From contig CALKEZ010000005.1 in assembly GCA_938084745.1 (NCBI GenBank), forward strand, positions 1 through 64,000: 64,000 bases of DNA, read 5' to 3'. The translations under genes and the position numbers were made by a program. The stretch is from an uncultured Gammaproteobacteria bacterium (GTDB lineage Bacteria; Pseudomonadota; Gammaproteobacteria; Eutrophobiales; Eutrophobiaceae). Positions 9,500 through 21,934 of the stretch are shown here, in pieces; positions within the stretch are counted from its first letter, which is position 1, and each line of letters opens with the position of its first letter. Below the pieces are notes generated by a model that worked only from the letters and a program-made list of their open reading frames with translations, ran no database searches and was not told the origin of the DNA.

Positions 9500-10993
9500 T
9501 TATTTAATCGTCCAAATTCGCCACATACTGGTGCGTGACGTCCAATTATTAATGTTAATTTTCAAGATCCAGCTTGGTAATGCCTGACAAGTCAGCTCAT
9601 ATGACAGGCCAGCCGCTTCTAATTGCTTGCTTCGGTTACGTTTACGAGATGCATACAAGATACGTTTACCTGAATTTTGCTTGAGGTAGTGGCTAATGTC
9701 AGTTTCATCTTTTACCGAATCAATAGTCAGATTTTGAGTGTTATAAAAATCGAGGTTTAATTCTGCCGGATCAGAATAAGAACCATCTTGATCCAGCACC
9801 AGTAACAATGCTGGCTCTTTGGCTGCTATAGGTGTTAGGCAATTTTGCCAAAGCGCGACTTCTTTACTGGCTGGTAACGAAAACACCAGGATCACGAGAA
9901 TCCCGTTTAACAAAACAGAAATACCAAATATGAATTGCCAGGGATATTTAATCAACTTCGATTCCATCAGCTTAAATCGTTGGTTCAATTCGATACAGAC
10001 CATGGCAAACATTACGGGCGCAAATGGTAAGACCGGAAATAAATAACGCATTTCCTTGTGACCAAAATAGGTATGAAAAAAGACAAAAGGTATCGTTAGC
10101 CAGGTAATTGGGTTGGCCGGGAACAGTATCCAAAAGGCGACGATGGCGATGGGCAACAATAACGTCAGTGGCGGCAGTAATTGCACGGCCGCATAATGGA
10201 TATAAAACCACCATGGCTCATGCACCAGTTTACTGATTCCGCCTGATTCCGATGTCAGACCATCATAATGCCATTTAAAATACAGCCACGAACTGACCGT
10301 AGGCTTGCCATATAACCACCAATCAAAGCCGGCACCGAGAACCAATACGAATACACCGGCAAGCAGAATATAGAAAAGATGCTTCAGGCTGATTTTCTGA
10401 ACAAACACCATCCATAGACCAAGTCCAAACAACATAAAACCAACTTGATAGCGTGCCAAAAACGCCAGGCCGAGGAAAAACCCCACTGCTAGATAGCGTT
10501 TTATCGTTACCGGCGTTGGGTATAAATATAAACCTAGTCCCAATAAAAAGAACGACGTTGACCAACCTTCAGATGAAAAGCGGATATTCGTAAATATAAA
10601 TATCCAGCAAAATAACAGGAAAAAGACTGTCCATTTGAATACCTTTGCCGAGCGGACATCTTTTTCTATCGCCGTTATAAAGACCAATGTGGCTACCAGT
10701 GAAATAGCCGCACTCAACAGGCGGTATATAAAGGCCAGAATGAAAGGTGAGTCGACACCGAACATGCTGGTTGCCTTGGCAATCAGAAACGCCATATACG
10801 GTTGAAAACCACTTCTAATGCCAGCGGCAAATTCCCACATCAATTCACTTTGCATGTCGGCACCAATTTTCGATGTCGCAAAATTCAGGATTTGCGCGTA
10901 CTCGTCATCATGGTAGTGACCGACACTAAACCAGGCCGCCAGGACATACATTACGATAGCTATAAGCAGCCAATATCTGGGTAACGTTTGCAT
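9500..10993 (-). CDS. membrane glycosyltransferase, GT22/mannosyltransferase-like (GT-C fold)
   Basis: 497 residues with about nine or ten hydrophobic segments from residue 8 onward. An acidic pair HYHDDEY (about 27-33) sits in the first periplasmic loop, where GT-C enzymes keep the catalytic acid. The motif HKEMRYLFPVLPF near residue 308 is the hallmark of Alg9/PIG-B-like family 22 transferases, which use a polyprenyl-phosphate sugar donor. The C-terminal 110 residues form a soluble periplasmic domain. Such bacterial proteins add sugars to lipid or protein acceptors; this acceptor is unknown. Confidence 0.78.
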   Translation of the reverse strand: MQTLPRYWLLIAIVMYVLAAWFSVGHYHDDEYAQILNFATSKIGADMQSELMWEFAAGIRSGFQPYMAFLIAKATSMFGVDSPFILAFIYRLLSAAISLVATLVFITAIEKDVRSAKVFKWTVFFLLFCWIFIFTNIRFSSEGWSTSFFLLGLGLYLYPTPVTIKRYLAVGFFLGLAFLARYQVGFMLFGLGLWMVFVQKISLKHLFYILLAGVFVLVLGAGFDWWLYGKPTVSSWLYFKWHYDGLTSESGGISKLVHEPWWFYIHYAAVQLLPPLTLLLPIAIVAFWILFPANPITWLTIPFVFFHTYFGHKEMRYLFPVLPFAPVMFAMVCIELNQRFKLMESKLIKYPWQFIFGISVLLNGILVILVFSLPASKEVALWQNCLTPIAAKEPALLLVLDQDGSYSDPAELNLDFYNTQNLTIDSVKDETDISHYLKQNSGKRILYASRKRNRSKQLEAAGLSYELTCQALPSWILKININNWTSRTSMWRIWTIK

Positions 10994-11072
10994 TTAGTTA
11001 ACTATTTATAGAAGGGTTGGTAGATTATTCGTACGGGTTACAGATTAATTGGTAAGTCATTTCCTAATTTAA

Positions 11073-11088
11073 CATAATATATATTATG
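11073..11088. repeat. 16-bp perfect palindrome in the spacer after the DUF4124 gene
   Basis: CATAATATATATTATG is its own reverse complement. It lies 13 bases downstream of the DUF4124 stop and 79 bases upstream of the glycosyltransferase start. It is pure AT at the core, so it may be an operator or chance. Confidence 0.35.
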
Positions 11089-11101
11089 CGCAGTAGGATA
11101 T

Positions 11102-11515
11102 TCAGCTGTCATCAACAAGGGCATCTGTTTGTTCTTCTTTTAGGATAGAATCCATCTCGTTCTTACGTTTATTTGCGCTATCAATGACATTACCTGGATC
11201 ATCAATATCCAGGATGGGTTTCACAATACCATTGACAGGTAATGTTGAATCATTTGTTTGTTCTGGTGATTCAACAGCAGGTTGCTCCGGAATAACGGGT
11301 TCAACCCATTCTTTATACAGATTTTCTAATTTAGAGTAATCTTGATTGAACATATAGGAATATTGATCAGTTTTTAGCTTACAGTTTGCGTCCAGAGTCT
11401 GAGCAGGTAAATTTGTAAAATGTTGACGCCCTTTTTCGTCGACGCATCGATGAAATTCGAGAGCATATGATTGAAGTGAAAATAACATCAGGACAGCAAT
11501 AATCAATAGTTTCAT
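11102..11515 (-). CDS. periplasmic DUF4124 protein
   Basis: 137 residues from the ATG at 11515. I prefer this to the ATG at 11548 because it puts a clean signal peptide (MKLLIIAVLMLFSLQSYA, cleavage after A18) at the N terminus. The DUF4124 signature follows: FHRCVDEKGRQHFTNLP (about 21-37), then a second cysteine in DANCKL, a pair that can form a disulfide. The rest is an acidic, Pro/Glu/Asp-rich, probably disordered tail. Proteins of this family are exported; their function is not established. It is divergent from the aminotransferase gene. Confidence 0.7.
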   Translation of the reverse strand: MKLLIIAVLMLFSLQSYALEFHRCVDEKGRQHFTNLPAQTLDANCKLKTDQYSYMFNQDYSKLENLYKEWVEPVIPEQPAVESPEQTNDSTLPVNGIVKPILDIDDPGNVIDSANKRKNEMDSILKEEQTDALVDDS

Positions 11516-11586
11516 AAACTTAGCTTTTATATCTATAGCAATTGACATAAATGATACACTATAAATAAAAGGTTTTTACCTTAATC

Positions 11587-12726
11587 ATGTCCATACAAAA
11601 TATAATCCAAGAAGAATTTCCTTTAGATGAAAGCATTGTTTACTTGAACCATGCAGCAGTATCGCCATGGCCTAAACGAACGAGTGAAGCTGTCAGGTTA
11701 TTTGCTGAAGAAAATACACGCCTGGGAGCCACCAATTACCTCGCCTGGCTGAAAAAAGAAGCTGAATTACGTCAACAGATTAAACTTCTCATTAATGCAC
11801 CGTCTGTAGATGATATCGCGTTATTAAAGAACACTTCAGAAGCGTTGTCGGTAGTCGCTGAGGGTATCGATTGGCAGGCGGGTGAAAATATCGTGAGTTC
11901 CAATGAAGAGTTTCCATCTAACAGGCTGCCCTGGCTTGCACAGGCTGATAAAGGCGTAGCGTTCCGTGAAGTTGCCATCGCCCACACAAAATCACCAGAA
12001 CAAGCACTGATTGATGCTTGTGACAGCAAGACGCGATTAATAACGATAAGTTCTGTTGAATACGGTACGGGGCGATCTTTAAACCTTGAGCAGATAGGTG
12101 AGTACTGTCGTTCTAACAACATCCTGTTCTGCGTTGATGCAATACAAAGTCTAGGCGCCCTGCCATTCGATTGTCAGGCTATTCACGCGGATTTTGTTAT
12201 GGCCGATGCGCACAAGTGGATGCTAGGACCGGAAGGTATTGCCCTGTTTTATTGTCGCGCGGATGTTAGAGATTGTTTAACCCTGCATCAATACGGCTGG
12301 CACATGATTAAGGATGCGGGAAATTATGCGGCAAAAGATTGGCAAGTTGCGGATTCGGGCAAACGTTTCGAATGCGGTAGCCCCAACATGCTGGGAATAC
12401 ATGCCCTGTCTGCCAGTTTGTCCTTGATAGAAGAAATTGGAATAGACAATGTTTCAAATAATATTATTAATAATAGTTCCTATATTATTGATAATGTTAA
12501 TAATATACCCTCTGCAAAATTCATCTCTCCAACTAACAAACCGGATTATGCCGGCATAGTCACCTTTGAAATTGAAGGTTTAGACATGCCTGATTTATAT
12601 TCCAAGTTGATGAAAAATAAAGTGATATGTGCGTATCGTGCGGGGGGGATTCGGTTTTCACCGCATTTCTATACCAGCCAAAAAACTATCGATAAATCAC
12701 TTGAGATAATGAAGCTATATATCTAA
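11587..12726 (+). CDS. class V aminotransferase (NifS/Csd-like fold), PLP-dependent
   Basis: 379 residues. YLNHAAVSPWP (19-29) is the N-terminal substrate-loop motif of this group. D184 in FCVDAIQSLG contacts the PLP ring nitrogen, and K210 in ADAHKWMLGPEG (207-217) is the Schiff-base lysine. The catalytic cysteine loop of cysteine desulfurases is not present, so an aminotransferase, lyase or epimerase role is more likely than sulfur transfer. Residues about 286-306 form an Asn/Ile/Ser-rich patch encoded by a very AT-rich run. The gene is tail to tail with tatD, 1 base apart. Confidence 0.85.
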   Translation: MSIQNIIQEEFPLDESIVYLNHAAVSPWPKRTSEAVRLFAEENTRLGATNYLAWLKKEAELRQQIKLLINAPSVDDIALLKNTSEALSVVAEGIDWQAGENIVSSNEEFPSNRLPWLAQADKGVAFREVAIAHTKSPEQALIDACDSKTRLITISSVEYGTGRSLNLEQIGEYCRSNNILFCVDAIQSLGALPFDCQAIHADFVMADAHKWMLGPEGIALFYCRADVRDCLTLHQYGWHMIKDAGNYAAKDWQVADSGKRFECGSPNMLGIHALSASLSLIEEIGIDNVSNNIINNSSYIIDNVNNIPSAKFISPTNKPDYAGIVTFEIEGLDMPDLYSKLMKNKVICAYRAGGIRFSPHFYTSQKTIDKSLEIMKLYI

Positions 12727-12727
12727 T

Positions 12728-13492
12728 TTAATTGAATAAATTACGGTAGTTTTTGGTTGTTTTTTGCGCAACCAGATTGAGTTCGATATCTTTTAATAAG
12801 GCGATGAATTCGGCTACGTGACGAACGTAAGCGGGTTGATTCGTCCTGCCTCTGAATGGCACTGGCGCTAAATAAGGTGAATCTGTTTCAACCAGCATAT
12901 GATCGAGCGGAACAAGTTTTGCCACTTCGTGCAGGTCTTTGGCATTCTTGAAAGTGACTATTCCGGAAAATGAGATCAAAAAGTTAAGATCCATTGCAGC
13001 TTGTGCTGTTTCCCAATCTTCAACAAAACAATGCATCACACCACCCACCTTATCTGCGCCCTCTTCTGTTAATACCCGAATCACATCCTCTTTTGCATTA
13101 CGGGTATGGATAATCAGTGGTTTGTTAATTTCCTTGGCAGCCTGGATATGTGTACGAAATCGATCACGCTGCCATTCAAGATCGCCCTCACTACGAAAAT
13201 AATCAAGCCCGGTTTCGCCAATCGCGACGACTTCAGCATCATTGGCGAGGTTAAGGATGTCGTTCACCGTCACTTCATTCGCTAACTCAGTATTCGGATG
13301 AACCCCGACTGATGCTGAGATCATGGCATGTTGTCTGGCTAAATCGATAATGTCGGGCGAACCTGCAAGATCGATTGCAACACACAGCATATGCTCAATG
13401 TCGTTTTGTTTGGCGTTATTGATGATGTCATCCACCGCCAAATCTTCACTCAATAACGGGATATGACAGTGGGAATCTATCAGTGGATACAC
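12728..13492 (-). CDS. TatD-family metal-dependent DNase/hydrolase (YcfH-like)
   Basis: 254 residues in the amidohydrolase barrel. It has DSHCHIP (7-13) with metal-binding histidines, GETGLDYFR (about 92-100) with the bridging glutamate, IIHTRNA, MHCF and ETDSPYLAP. These are the conserved TatD metal ligands in the usual order. The family has 3'-5' exonuclease and D-aminoacyl-tRNA deacylase-like activities. The order tmk-holB-pilZ-tatD is a common gammaproteobacterial arrangement, and the YcfH branch is the one normally found here. Confidence 0.93.
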   Translation of the reverse strand: MYPLIDSHCHIPLLSEDLAVDDIINNAKQNDIEHMLCVAIDLAGSPDIIDLARQHAMISASVGVHPNTELANEVTVNDILNLANDAEVVAIGETGLDYFRSEGDLEWQRDRFRTHIQAAKEINKPLIIHTRNAKEDVIRVLTEEGADKVGGVMHCFVEDWETAQAAMDLNFLISFSGIVTFKNAKDLHEVAKLVPLDHMLVETDSPYLAPVPFRGRTNQPAYVRHVAEFIALLKDIELNLVAQKTTKNYRNLFN

Positions 13493-13533
13493 GATTGAAA
13501 CAGGAATTTATTTTAAATCAGTCGTTTACAACA

Positions 13534-13887
13534 TCACATGGTGTGTGTTGGGCGATCAGATTTTAATGCGCCGGCTAATTGATTCTCGATCTTGCTCTTG
13601 GTGGCACCTTTATCCAGTTCACTGAATTGGACACCAATACCGGCTGTTTTATTGCCTTGTGCACCCTTGGGTGTAATCCAGACAACTTTACCCGCAACAG
13701 GTAACTTATCTTTACTATCGGTTAAGGTCAGCAACATGAAGACTTCATCGCCTAACTTATAGGACTTTGCCGTCGGGATAAATAAACCACCATTTTTTAC
13801 AAATGGCATATAAGAAGCATAAAGCGCGCTTTTATCTCTAATAGTCAGAGATAAGATACCTTGCCTTGGATCACGGCCTACAGCCAT
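13534..13887 (-). CDS. pilZ: PilZ-domain protein, type IV pilus-associated group
   Basis: 117 residues. The layout matches the stand-alone PilZ gene that follows holB in pseudomonads: an N-terminal strand, ALYASYMPFVKNGGLFIPT (about 21-39), LGDEVFMLLTL, PVAGKVVWITPKG and a closing GIGVQF strand. The arginine-rich c-di-GMP motif RxxxR is absent, as in that PilZ group, so ligand binding is not expected. Its role is in type IV pilus assembly or motility. The ATG at 13887 is preceded by GGGAG at 9 bases, and the gene starts 15 bases after holB ends. Confidence 0.88.
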   Translation of the reverse strand: MAVGRDPRQGILSLTIRDKSALYASYMPFVKNGGLFIPTAKSYKLGDEVFMLLTLTDSKDKLPVAGKVVWITPKGAQGNKTAGIGVQFSELDKGATKSKIENQLAGALKSDRPTHTM

Positions 13888-13902
13888 TTAGCTTTACTCC
13901 CG

Positions 13903-16523
<2,621 letters not shown>

Positions 16524-16530
<7 letters not shown>

Positions 16531-17360
16531 AAGGTGCTTATAAAATGCTGCTTTTGTAATGCTTGCTTGATTCTATTCGTTTGCTTGCCGACTGGAACCG
16601 GTTTTTCAGCAATCCTTTTTATGGGCCAGATACCAATAATGCTATTACACATAAACGCTTCATGCGCATTCATTAGTAATTCGAGTGGCGTTACTTGTAT
16701 AGCAACATCAATACTCAAATCGGATGCCAACTCAATAATTTTTTGCCGAATAATTCCTGTTATCCCGCTGGCAAACAAATCAGTGGTGTATAGCGTGCCA
16801 TCAATAAAGTAAAAAATATTACTCATTGTTCCTTCAATGACATTCTCATCGATGTCCATCATGAGACCATCGGCTATCGAAGTGTCGCTCCATTCTGAAC
16901 GCGCCACTATTTGTTCAAGTCGATTCAGATGTTTTATCCCGGCCAGTGTCGGATTCTTCGCATAGCGGTAATCACAAATCCGGACATTAACACCGGATGT
17001 CGAATTTTCAGCGGGATAATCTGGCCACGCATAAACTGACATGATGCGATTGGGTTCGGGATGCTCGGGCAAGGCATAGCCGCGTCCGCCCCGGCCCCGA
17101 CTAATAATGATTTTAATAACGCCTCGCGCTATTGATTTTATCAAGCGCGATGCTTCATCGACTAAAACCGTTTGGTCTGGCATCGGGATATTTAACCTGT
17201 TGCACCCCAACTGCAACCTGTCTATGTGTTCTTTCCAGCACAACAACTTTCCATCTTCTGCTGCAATCGTTTCGAACAGACCATCGCCATATTGCAGAGC
17301 GCGATCATAAACGGAGATTTCGTCACTCGTTTTACCATTAATTAGTGATTTGAGTGCCAT
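16524..17360 (-). CDS. pabC: aminodeoxychorismate lyase
   Basis: 278 residues, fold type IV PLP enzyme. It has YGDGLFETIA near the N terminus (23-32), K in GIKHLNRLEQIVAR (about 140-153) as the PLP lysine, and MDIDENVIEGTMSNIF (about 168-183). It makes p-aminobenzoate from aminodeoxychorismate for folate synthesis. Linkage of pabC to mltG, tmk and the fab genes is a classic gammaproteobacterial order. Confidence 0.93.
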
Positions 17361-17381
17361 GCGTGTTTGTCAGACGTTTTG

Positions 17382-18623
17382 CTAGGTAATCTTTTTAAAG
17401 ACTAATGAACCATTGGTTCCGCCGAAACCAAAGGAATTGGATAGCGCGACATCAATCTTCATCTCCCGGGCTGTGTGAGGAACATAGTCCAGATCACACG
17501 CCGGATCAGGATCATCCAGATTGATCGTCGGCGGCGCAACCTGATCACGTATAGCTAATATCGAAAATATCGCTTCTACACCACCAGCAGCACCCAGTAG
17601 ATGGCCAATCATTGATTTAGTGGAACTAACGGCCAATGACCTGGCATTGTCTTTAAAGACGCGCTTTACGGCCATCGTTTCAGCCACATCCCCGGCCGGT
17701 GTTGAGGTTCCGTGTGCATTAATGTAATCAACCGCATCAGTATTAATGCCACCATTACGCAACGCATTGATCATGCAATTTGCCGCACCTTCACCGTTTT
17801 CGCTGGGCGCCGTCATATGAAAGGCATCTCCGCTCATACCGTAGCCTGCAACTTCTGCGTAAATATTTGCGCCGCGTTTTTTAGCATGTTCGTATTCTTC
17901 CAATACGACAACGCCCGCGCCATCACTTAAGACAAAACCATCTCGTCCTTTATCCCATGGACGACTGGCACGTTCCGGCTCATCGTTTCGTGTTGATAAA
18001 GCACGCGCCGAGGCAAATCCGGCCAAACCATTTTCAGATGTCGCCATTTCGGCACCGCCTGCGACCATTACGTCGGCATCACCGTATTCTATGATTCTAG
18101 CCGCATCACCAATATTATGGGTGCCGGTTGTGCAGGCTGTCGCTATAGCGAAATTTGGCCCCTTTAAACCATGCATAATGGATAAATGCCCGGAGATCAT
18201 GTTAATGATATTACTCGGAATAAAAAAGGGAGACACTTTTCTTGCTCCACCTTTAATAAAATCACGTGTCCCTTTTTCGATACCGGGCAACCCACCAATA
18301 CCGGAGCCGATCGCCACACCTATACGCGTAGCATTTTCTTCAGTGACTTCTAAACCAGAATCACGAATTGCCTGAATACCTGCGGTGAGTCCATAGTGGA
18401 TGAATGGATCCATCTTTTTCTGTTCTTTTTTAGGGATGTATTCATCAAGGTCAAGGTTGCGTACAGAGCCACCGATACGCACACTAAAATCAGTTGTATC
18501 AAAATGTTCAATCAGGGCAATACCGCTTTTACCCGCAAGGATATTACTCCAAGTGTCATTCACATTATTACCTACAGGAGTAACCATGCCTAAACCTGTA
18601 ATTACCACACGACGTTTATTCAC
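17382..18623 (-). CDS. fabF: beta-ketoacyl-ACP synthase II
   Basis: 413 residues, the usual KAS II length. The catalytic Cys164 is in [10 protein letters not shown], the first histidine in [11 protein letters not shown] (about 304), the second in GHLLGAAGG (about 341), and the C-terminal glycine-rich [10 protein letters not shown] is intact. It elongates acyl-ACP during fatty acid synthesis. It is separated from acpP by 228 bases holding an intrinsic terminator, so it probably has a separate or read-through level of expression. Confidence 0.97.
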   Translation of the reverse strand: MNKRRVVITGLGMVTPVGNNVNDTWSNILAGKSGIALIEHFDTTDFSVRIGGSVRNLDLDEYIPKKEQKKMDPFIHYGLTAGIQAIRDSGLEVTEENATRIGVAIGSGIGGLPGIEKGTRDFIKGGARKVSPFFIPSNIINMISGHLSIMHGLKGPNFAIATACTTGTHNIGDAARIIEYGDADVMVAGGAEMATSENGLAGFASARALSTRNDEPERASRPWDKGRDGFVLSDGAGVVVLEEYEHAKKRGANIYAEVAGYGMSGDAFHMTAPSENGEGAANCMINALRNGGINTDAVDYINAHGTSTPAGDVAETMAVKRVFKDNARSLAVSSTKSMIGHLLGAAGGVEAIFSILAIRDQVAPPTINLDDPDPACDLDYVPHTAREMKIDVALSNSFGFGGTNGSLVFKKIT

Positions 18624-18789
18624 TTCGACAAATACCTATTTCAAATTCAAGGAATGTTTTGGACTTTAGTCTGAATATTTATTTTTTCAAAATATCGGCT
18701 AATCAAATGGGACATAGCTAGTAATAACAATTGGTATGGCATTCTGTTTGGCTGCCTACCGCAAATTCACATAAGACCTTCCCTGGTCT

Positions 18790-18831
18790 AAATAAAAAGG
18801 CCGCGCAAGAAAATCATCATGACGCGGCCTT
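18790..18831 (-). terminator. intrinsic terminator between acpP and fabF
   Basis: On the minus strand AAGGCCGCG (18831-18823) pairs perfectly with CGCGGCCTT (18805-18797) around a 17-base loop, and TTTTTATTT follows at once. It begins 21 bases after the acpP stop. It should cut most acpP transcripts and leave fabF on partial read-through or its own promoter. Confidence 0.93.
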
Positions 18832-18851
18832 GGGTGTCCTTTAATTATTGA

Positions 18852-19088
18852 TTATTCTAGGTGTGAATTAATGTAACTCACCGCCTGATTAACTGTAGTA
18901 ATATTTTCAGCCTCTTCATCGGGAATTTCAGTTTTGAATTCTTCTTCCAATGCCATGACCAATTCAACCGTATCTAGAGAATCCGCACCTAAATCATCAA
19001 CGAAAGATGCTTCATTAGTGACCTCTTCTTCTTTAACGCCCAGTTGTTCTACAACGATTTTTTTTACGCGTTCTTCAACACTACTCAT
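18852..19088 (-). CDS. acpP: acyl carrier protein
   Basis: 78 residues, strongly acidic. Ser37 in [13 protein letters not shown] carries the 4'-phosphopantetheine arm. It carries acyl chains to FabF, FabH, FabG and PlsX. The start has a strong GGGAGG at 10 bases. It sits between fabG and fabF and is bounded downstream by a strong terminator, which fits the need for much more ACP than enzyme. The 152-base gap from fabG probably holds its own promoter, but I cannot place one firmly. Confidence 0.98.
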   Translation of the reverse strand: MSSVEERVKKIVVEQLGVKEEEVTNEASFVDDLGADSLDTVELVMALEEEFKTEIPDEEAENITTVNQAVSYINSHLE

Positions 19089-19240
19089 GATTAATAAATC
19101 CTCCCTTAGCGGCTTAGTGGCCGTTTTTCGTGTGCTAAGTTTAGTGAAATGAAATCTTCTTGCAACTTAGATTATTTTTAGATATAAATTATATTATATA
19201 TCAAGTGTTTACAGATAATTTTGAAAGTAAATAATAGATT

Positions 19241-19987
19241 TTATCCCATATACATCCCACCATTTACGCTAATTGTTTGTCCGGTAATATAGGTTGCGTC
19301 ATCTGAAGCCAGAAAATCCACGACGGTAGCAATTTCATCGGGTTGACCTAAACGCCCTAATGCGATCTGATTTAGTACTGAATTACGAACGTCATCGCTT
19401 AAGCCATCCGTCATATCCGTTTCTATAAAACCCGGTGCGACAGCATTAACCGTAATGCCTCTTGAACCAACTTCTCGCGCCAGTGAGCGAGTGAAACCAA
19501 TCATGCCGGCCTTGGTTGCCGCATAATTTGACTGTCCCGCATTGCCAGAAAGACCGACAACCGAACTGATATTGATAATACGTCCATAACGCGCTTTCAT
19601 CATTGCGCGCAAACATAATTTTGTAACACGGTACATGCCGGTTAAATTTGTGTTAACGACGTCTTCCCACTCTTCATCTTTCATACGCATTAATAAATTA
19701 TCACGCGTGATTCCCGCATTATTAACCAGCACATCAGGCGTATTTAATTCCTTGAGATTACTCTCAAAGTTTTCGACCGATGATTTCTCCGCGATATTTA
19801 ATACCAGGCCTTTGCCAAGTAAGTTGTTTGCCTCAAAACTGGCTGTAATTTTTTTCGCAGATCCCTCTGTCGTTGCTGTGCCAATGACATAGGCACCCTG
19901 CTGTGCAAATTTACTGGCTATGGCATGCCCGATACCGCGACTGGCACCGGTAACTAATACAACCTTGTCTTTATATTTTTCAGTCAT
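19241..19987 (-). CDS. fabG: 3-oxoacyl-ACP reductase
   Basis: 248 residues, short-chain dehydrogenase. The NADPH motif TGASRGIG is at 13-20, NNAGITRDN near 89, catalytic Ser in INISSVVG, and the YxxxK pair in SNYAATKAGM (about 154-163). The C-terminal ITGQTISVNGGMYM is the canonical FabG ending. It reduces beta-ketoacyl-ACP. It lies 13 bases after fabD. Confidence 0.97.
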   Translation of the reverse strand: MTEKYKDKVVLVTGASRGIGHAIASKFAQQGAYVIGTATTEGSAKKITASFEANNLLGKGLVLNIAEKSSVENFESNLKELNTPDVLVNNAGITRDNLLMRMKDEEWEDVVNTNLTGMYRVTKLCLRAMMKARYGRIINISSVVGLSGNAGQSNYAATKAGMIGFTRSLAREVGSRGITVNAVAPGFIETDMTDGLSDDVRNSVLNQIALGRLGQPDEIATVVDFLASDDATYITGQTISVNGGMYMG

Positions 19988-20000
19988 AATGATTCACTCT

Positions 20001-20936
20001 TTACCCTGTAGCGTTTAGCAATGCGGCTTCATCGTGGGTAGAAACTGTTTCTATAGTTTTATCTATTCGTTTAATCAGTCCGGATAAAACTTTACCGGGA
20101 CCACATTCAATTATTTTTATAACATTTAACTTTTTCAAATTAACAACACTTTCAGACCAAAGCACTGGCCGATAAAGTTGTTCTAGCAGTGCCGGTTTGA
20201 TTTCAGCGGCGCTGGTTCTTGCAATTGCATCGACATTTTGTACTACAGGAATTTGTGCATCTTTAAATGTAACTTTGTTTAAACTGCCGGCAAATTCATC
20301 CGCGGCCTGTTTCATCAACAAGCAATGAGAAGGCACACTGACCGGCAGCATCATAGCTCTTTTTGCGCCAATCTCCTTGGCCGCGACAATGGCTCTTTCA
20401 ACTGCCGCTTTATGACCGGCAATCACGACCTGCCCTGGTGAATTAAAGTTGGCGGCCGATACAATTTCGTTGCCAGCAACAGCATGACAAACCTGAATGA
20501 CTTGTTGATCTTCAAGTCCCAGGATAGCGGCCATTGCACCTATATCATGTGGCACGGCTTTTTGCATACATCGACCTCTCTCTGCAACCAGCGCAATACT
20601 CTCTTCAAAACTGATGACACCAGCACAGACAAGGGCGGTATATTCGCCCAGGCTATGACCTGCCAATACTGCGGGGCTCAGTCCCGACATTTGCTTCCAG
20701 ACGTTCCACGTTGCAAAGGCAGAAACAAGTAAAGCCGGTTGCGTAATTTCAGTTTGATTAAGTTTTTCCAGCGGACCCGATGTAATAATTTCCAAAAGAT
20801 CATAGCCCAGGATACCGGACGCGATAGCAAACAGTTCATTTGCTTCGGGGTGATTTTCAAGCAAGCTATTTACCATTCCCAATGATTGGGAACCCTGTCC
20901 GGGAAAGACAACGGCTAGTTCAGACTTTTGACTCAT
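20001..20936 (-). CDS. fabD: malonyl-CoA:ACP transacylase
   Basis: 311 residues with FPGQGSQSLGM (11-21), the nucleophile Ser95 in AGHSLGEYTAL and a histidine in VPSHCLLM. It transfers malonyl groups from CoA to ACP to feed chain elongation. It follows fabH by 32 bases on the same transcript. Confidence 0.97.
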   Translation of the reverse strand: MSQKSELAVVFPGQGSQSLGMVNSLLENHPEANELFAIASGILGYDLLEIITSGPLEKLNQTEITQPALLVSAFATWNVWKQMSGLSPAVLAGHSLGEYTALVCAGVISFEESIALVAERGRCMQKAVPHDIGAMAAILGLEDQQVIQVCHAVAGNEIVSAANFNSPGQVVIAGHKAAVERAIVAAKEIGAKRAMMLPVSVPSHCLLMKQAADEFAGSLNKVTFKDAQIPVVQNVDAIARTSAAEIKPALLEQLYRPVLWSESVVNLKKLNVIKIIECGPGKVLSGLIKRIDKTIETVSTHDEAALLNATG

Positions 20937-20968
20937 GTTGATTATTGACTAATAAATTGAAACTAATG

Positions 20969-21934
20969 TTAATAGCGTAACAAGACCGAACCCCAGGTAA
21001 AACCACCACCAAAGGCCTCTAGTAAAATAGTCTCATTTTGTTTAATGCGTCCATCTCTGACAGCAACATCAAGTGCTAATGGCACTGATGCAGCAGAGGT
21101 ATTGCCATGTTGATCAACAGTAACAATAACGCGATCCATGGACATACCCAGTTTTTTTGCTGTAGCTGAGATAATTCGTGTATTTGCCTGATGGGGAACT
21201 AGCCAGTCGATATCTTCCTTGCGCATTGAGTTCGCTTCCAGCGTTTCATCAACAATACGGCCTAAGGTATTAACCGCCACCTTGAACACTTCGTTGCCCT
21301 GCATCGTAACGAACGCCTTGTCCGCTTTGACTAAATCATAATTAGAAGAAATACCTGCAGGCACATTCAATAAATCCTGGTATTGACCATCTGCATGGAT
21401 ATGCGTTGATAAGATGCCCTGTGTTTCACTTTCCTGAAGTATGACAGCACCAGCACCATCACCAAAAATTACCGAGGTATTCCTGTCTTTCCAATCGATG
21501 ATACGAGATACCGTTTCAGCTCCGATAACAAGAGCACATTTTGAACTGCCAGTACGAATAAATTTATCAGCGATACTCATTGCATAGATAAAACCGGTAC
21601 AAACAGCCTGGACATCAAATGCCGGACAACCATGAATTCCCAGGCGCTGTTGTAACAAGCATGCCGTACTGGGGAAGATAAGATCGGGTGTCGTCGTGCC
21701 TATAATAATTAAATCGATATCGGTGGCATTTATACCGGCTGCTTTTATTGCAGATAATGCCGCTTTTTCAGCAAGGTCGCAGGTTGTTTCATCATCAGCT
21801 GCTATGTGTCTTTTCTCTATGCCTGTGCGTGAGCGTATCCATTCGTCGGATGTATCGACCATTAATTCCAGTTCAGCATTAGTCAATATACGTTCAGGCA
21901 AATAAGAGCCTGTTCCGGTAATTCTTGAATACAT
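20969..21934 (-). CDS. fabH: beta-ketoacyl-ACP synthase III
   Basis: 321 residues. Cys112 in [13 protein letters not shown], His in VPHQANTRI (about 248) and Asn in GNTSAASVP form the Cys-His-Asn triad. It starts fatty acid synthesis by condensing acetyl-CoA with malonyl-ACP. Its start shares one base with the stop of plsX (TAATG), so the two are probably coupled. Confidence 0.97.
   Translation of the reverse strand: MYSRITGTGSYLPERILTNAELELMVDTSDEWIRSRTGIEKRHIAADDETTCDLAEKAALSAIKAAGINATDIDLIIIGTTTPDLIFPSTACLLQQRLGIHGCPAFDVQAVCTGFIYAMSIADKFIRTGSSKCALVIGAETVSRIIDWKDRNTSVIFGDGAGAVILQESETQGILSTHIHADGQYQDLLNVPAGISSNYDLVKADKAFVTMQGNEVFKVAVNTLGRIVDETLEANSMRKEDIDWLVPHQANTRIISATAKKLGMSMDRVIVTVDQHGNTSAASVPLALDVAVRDGRIKQNETILLEAFGGGFTWGSVLLRY

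Noticed and set aside
12440..12510. AT-rich run with AATAAT repeats inside the aminotransferase gene
   Set aside because: It stays in frame and encodes an Asn/Ile/Ser-rich surface segment. It is not a repeat element or insertion.
19089..19240. Promoter in the acpP upstream gap
   Set aside because: The stretch is so AT-rich that several TATAAT-like words occur, and none has a matched -35 I would defend.
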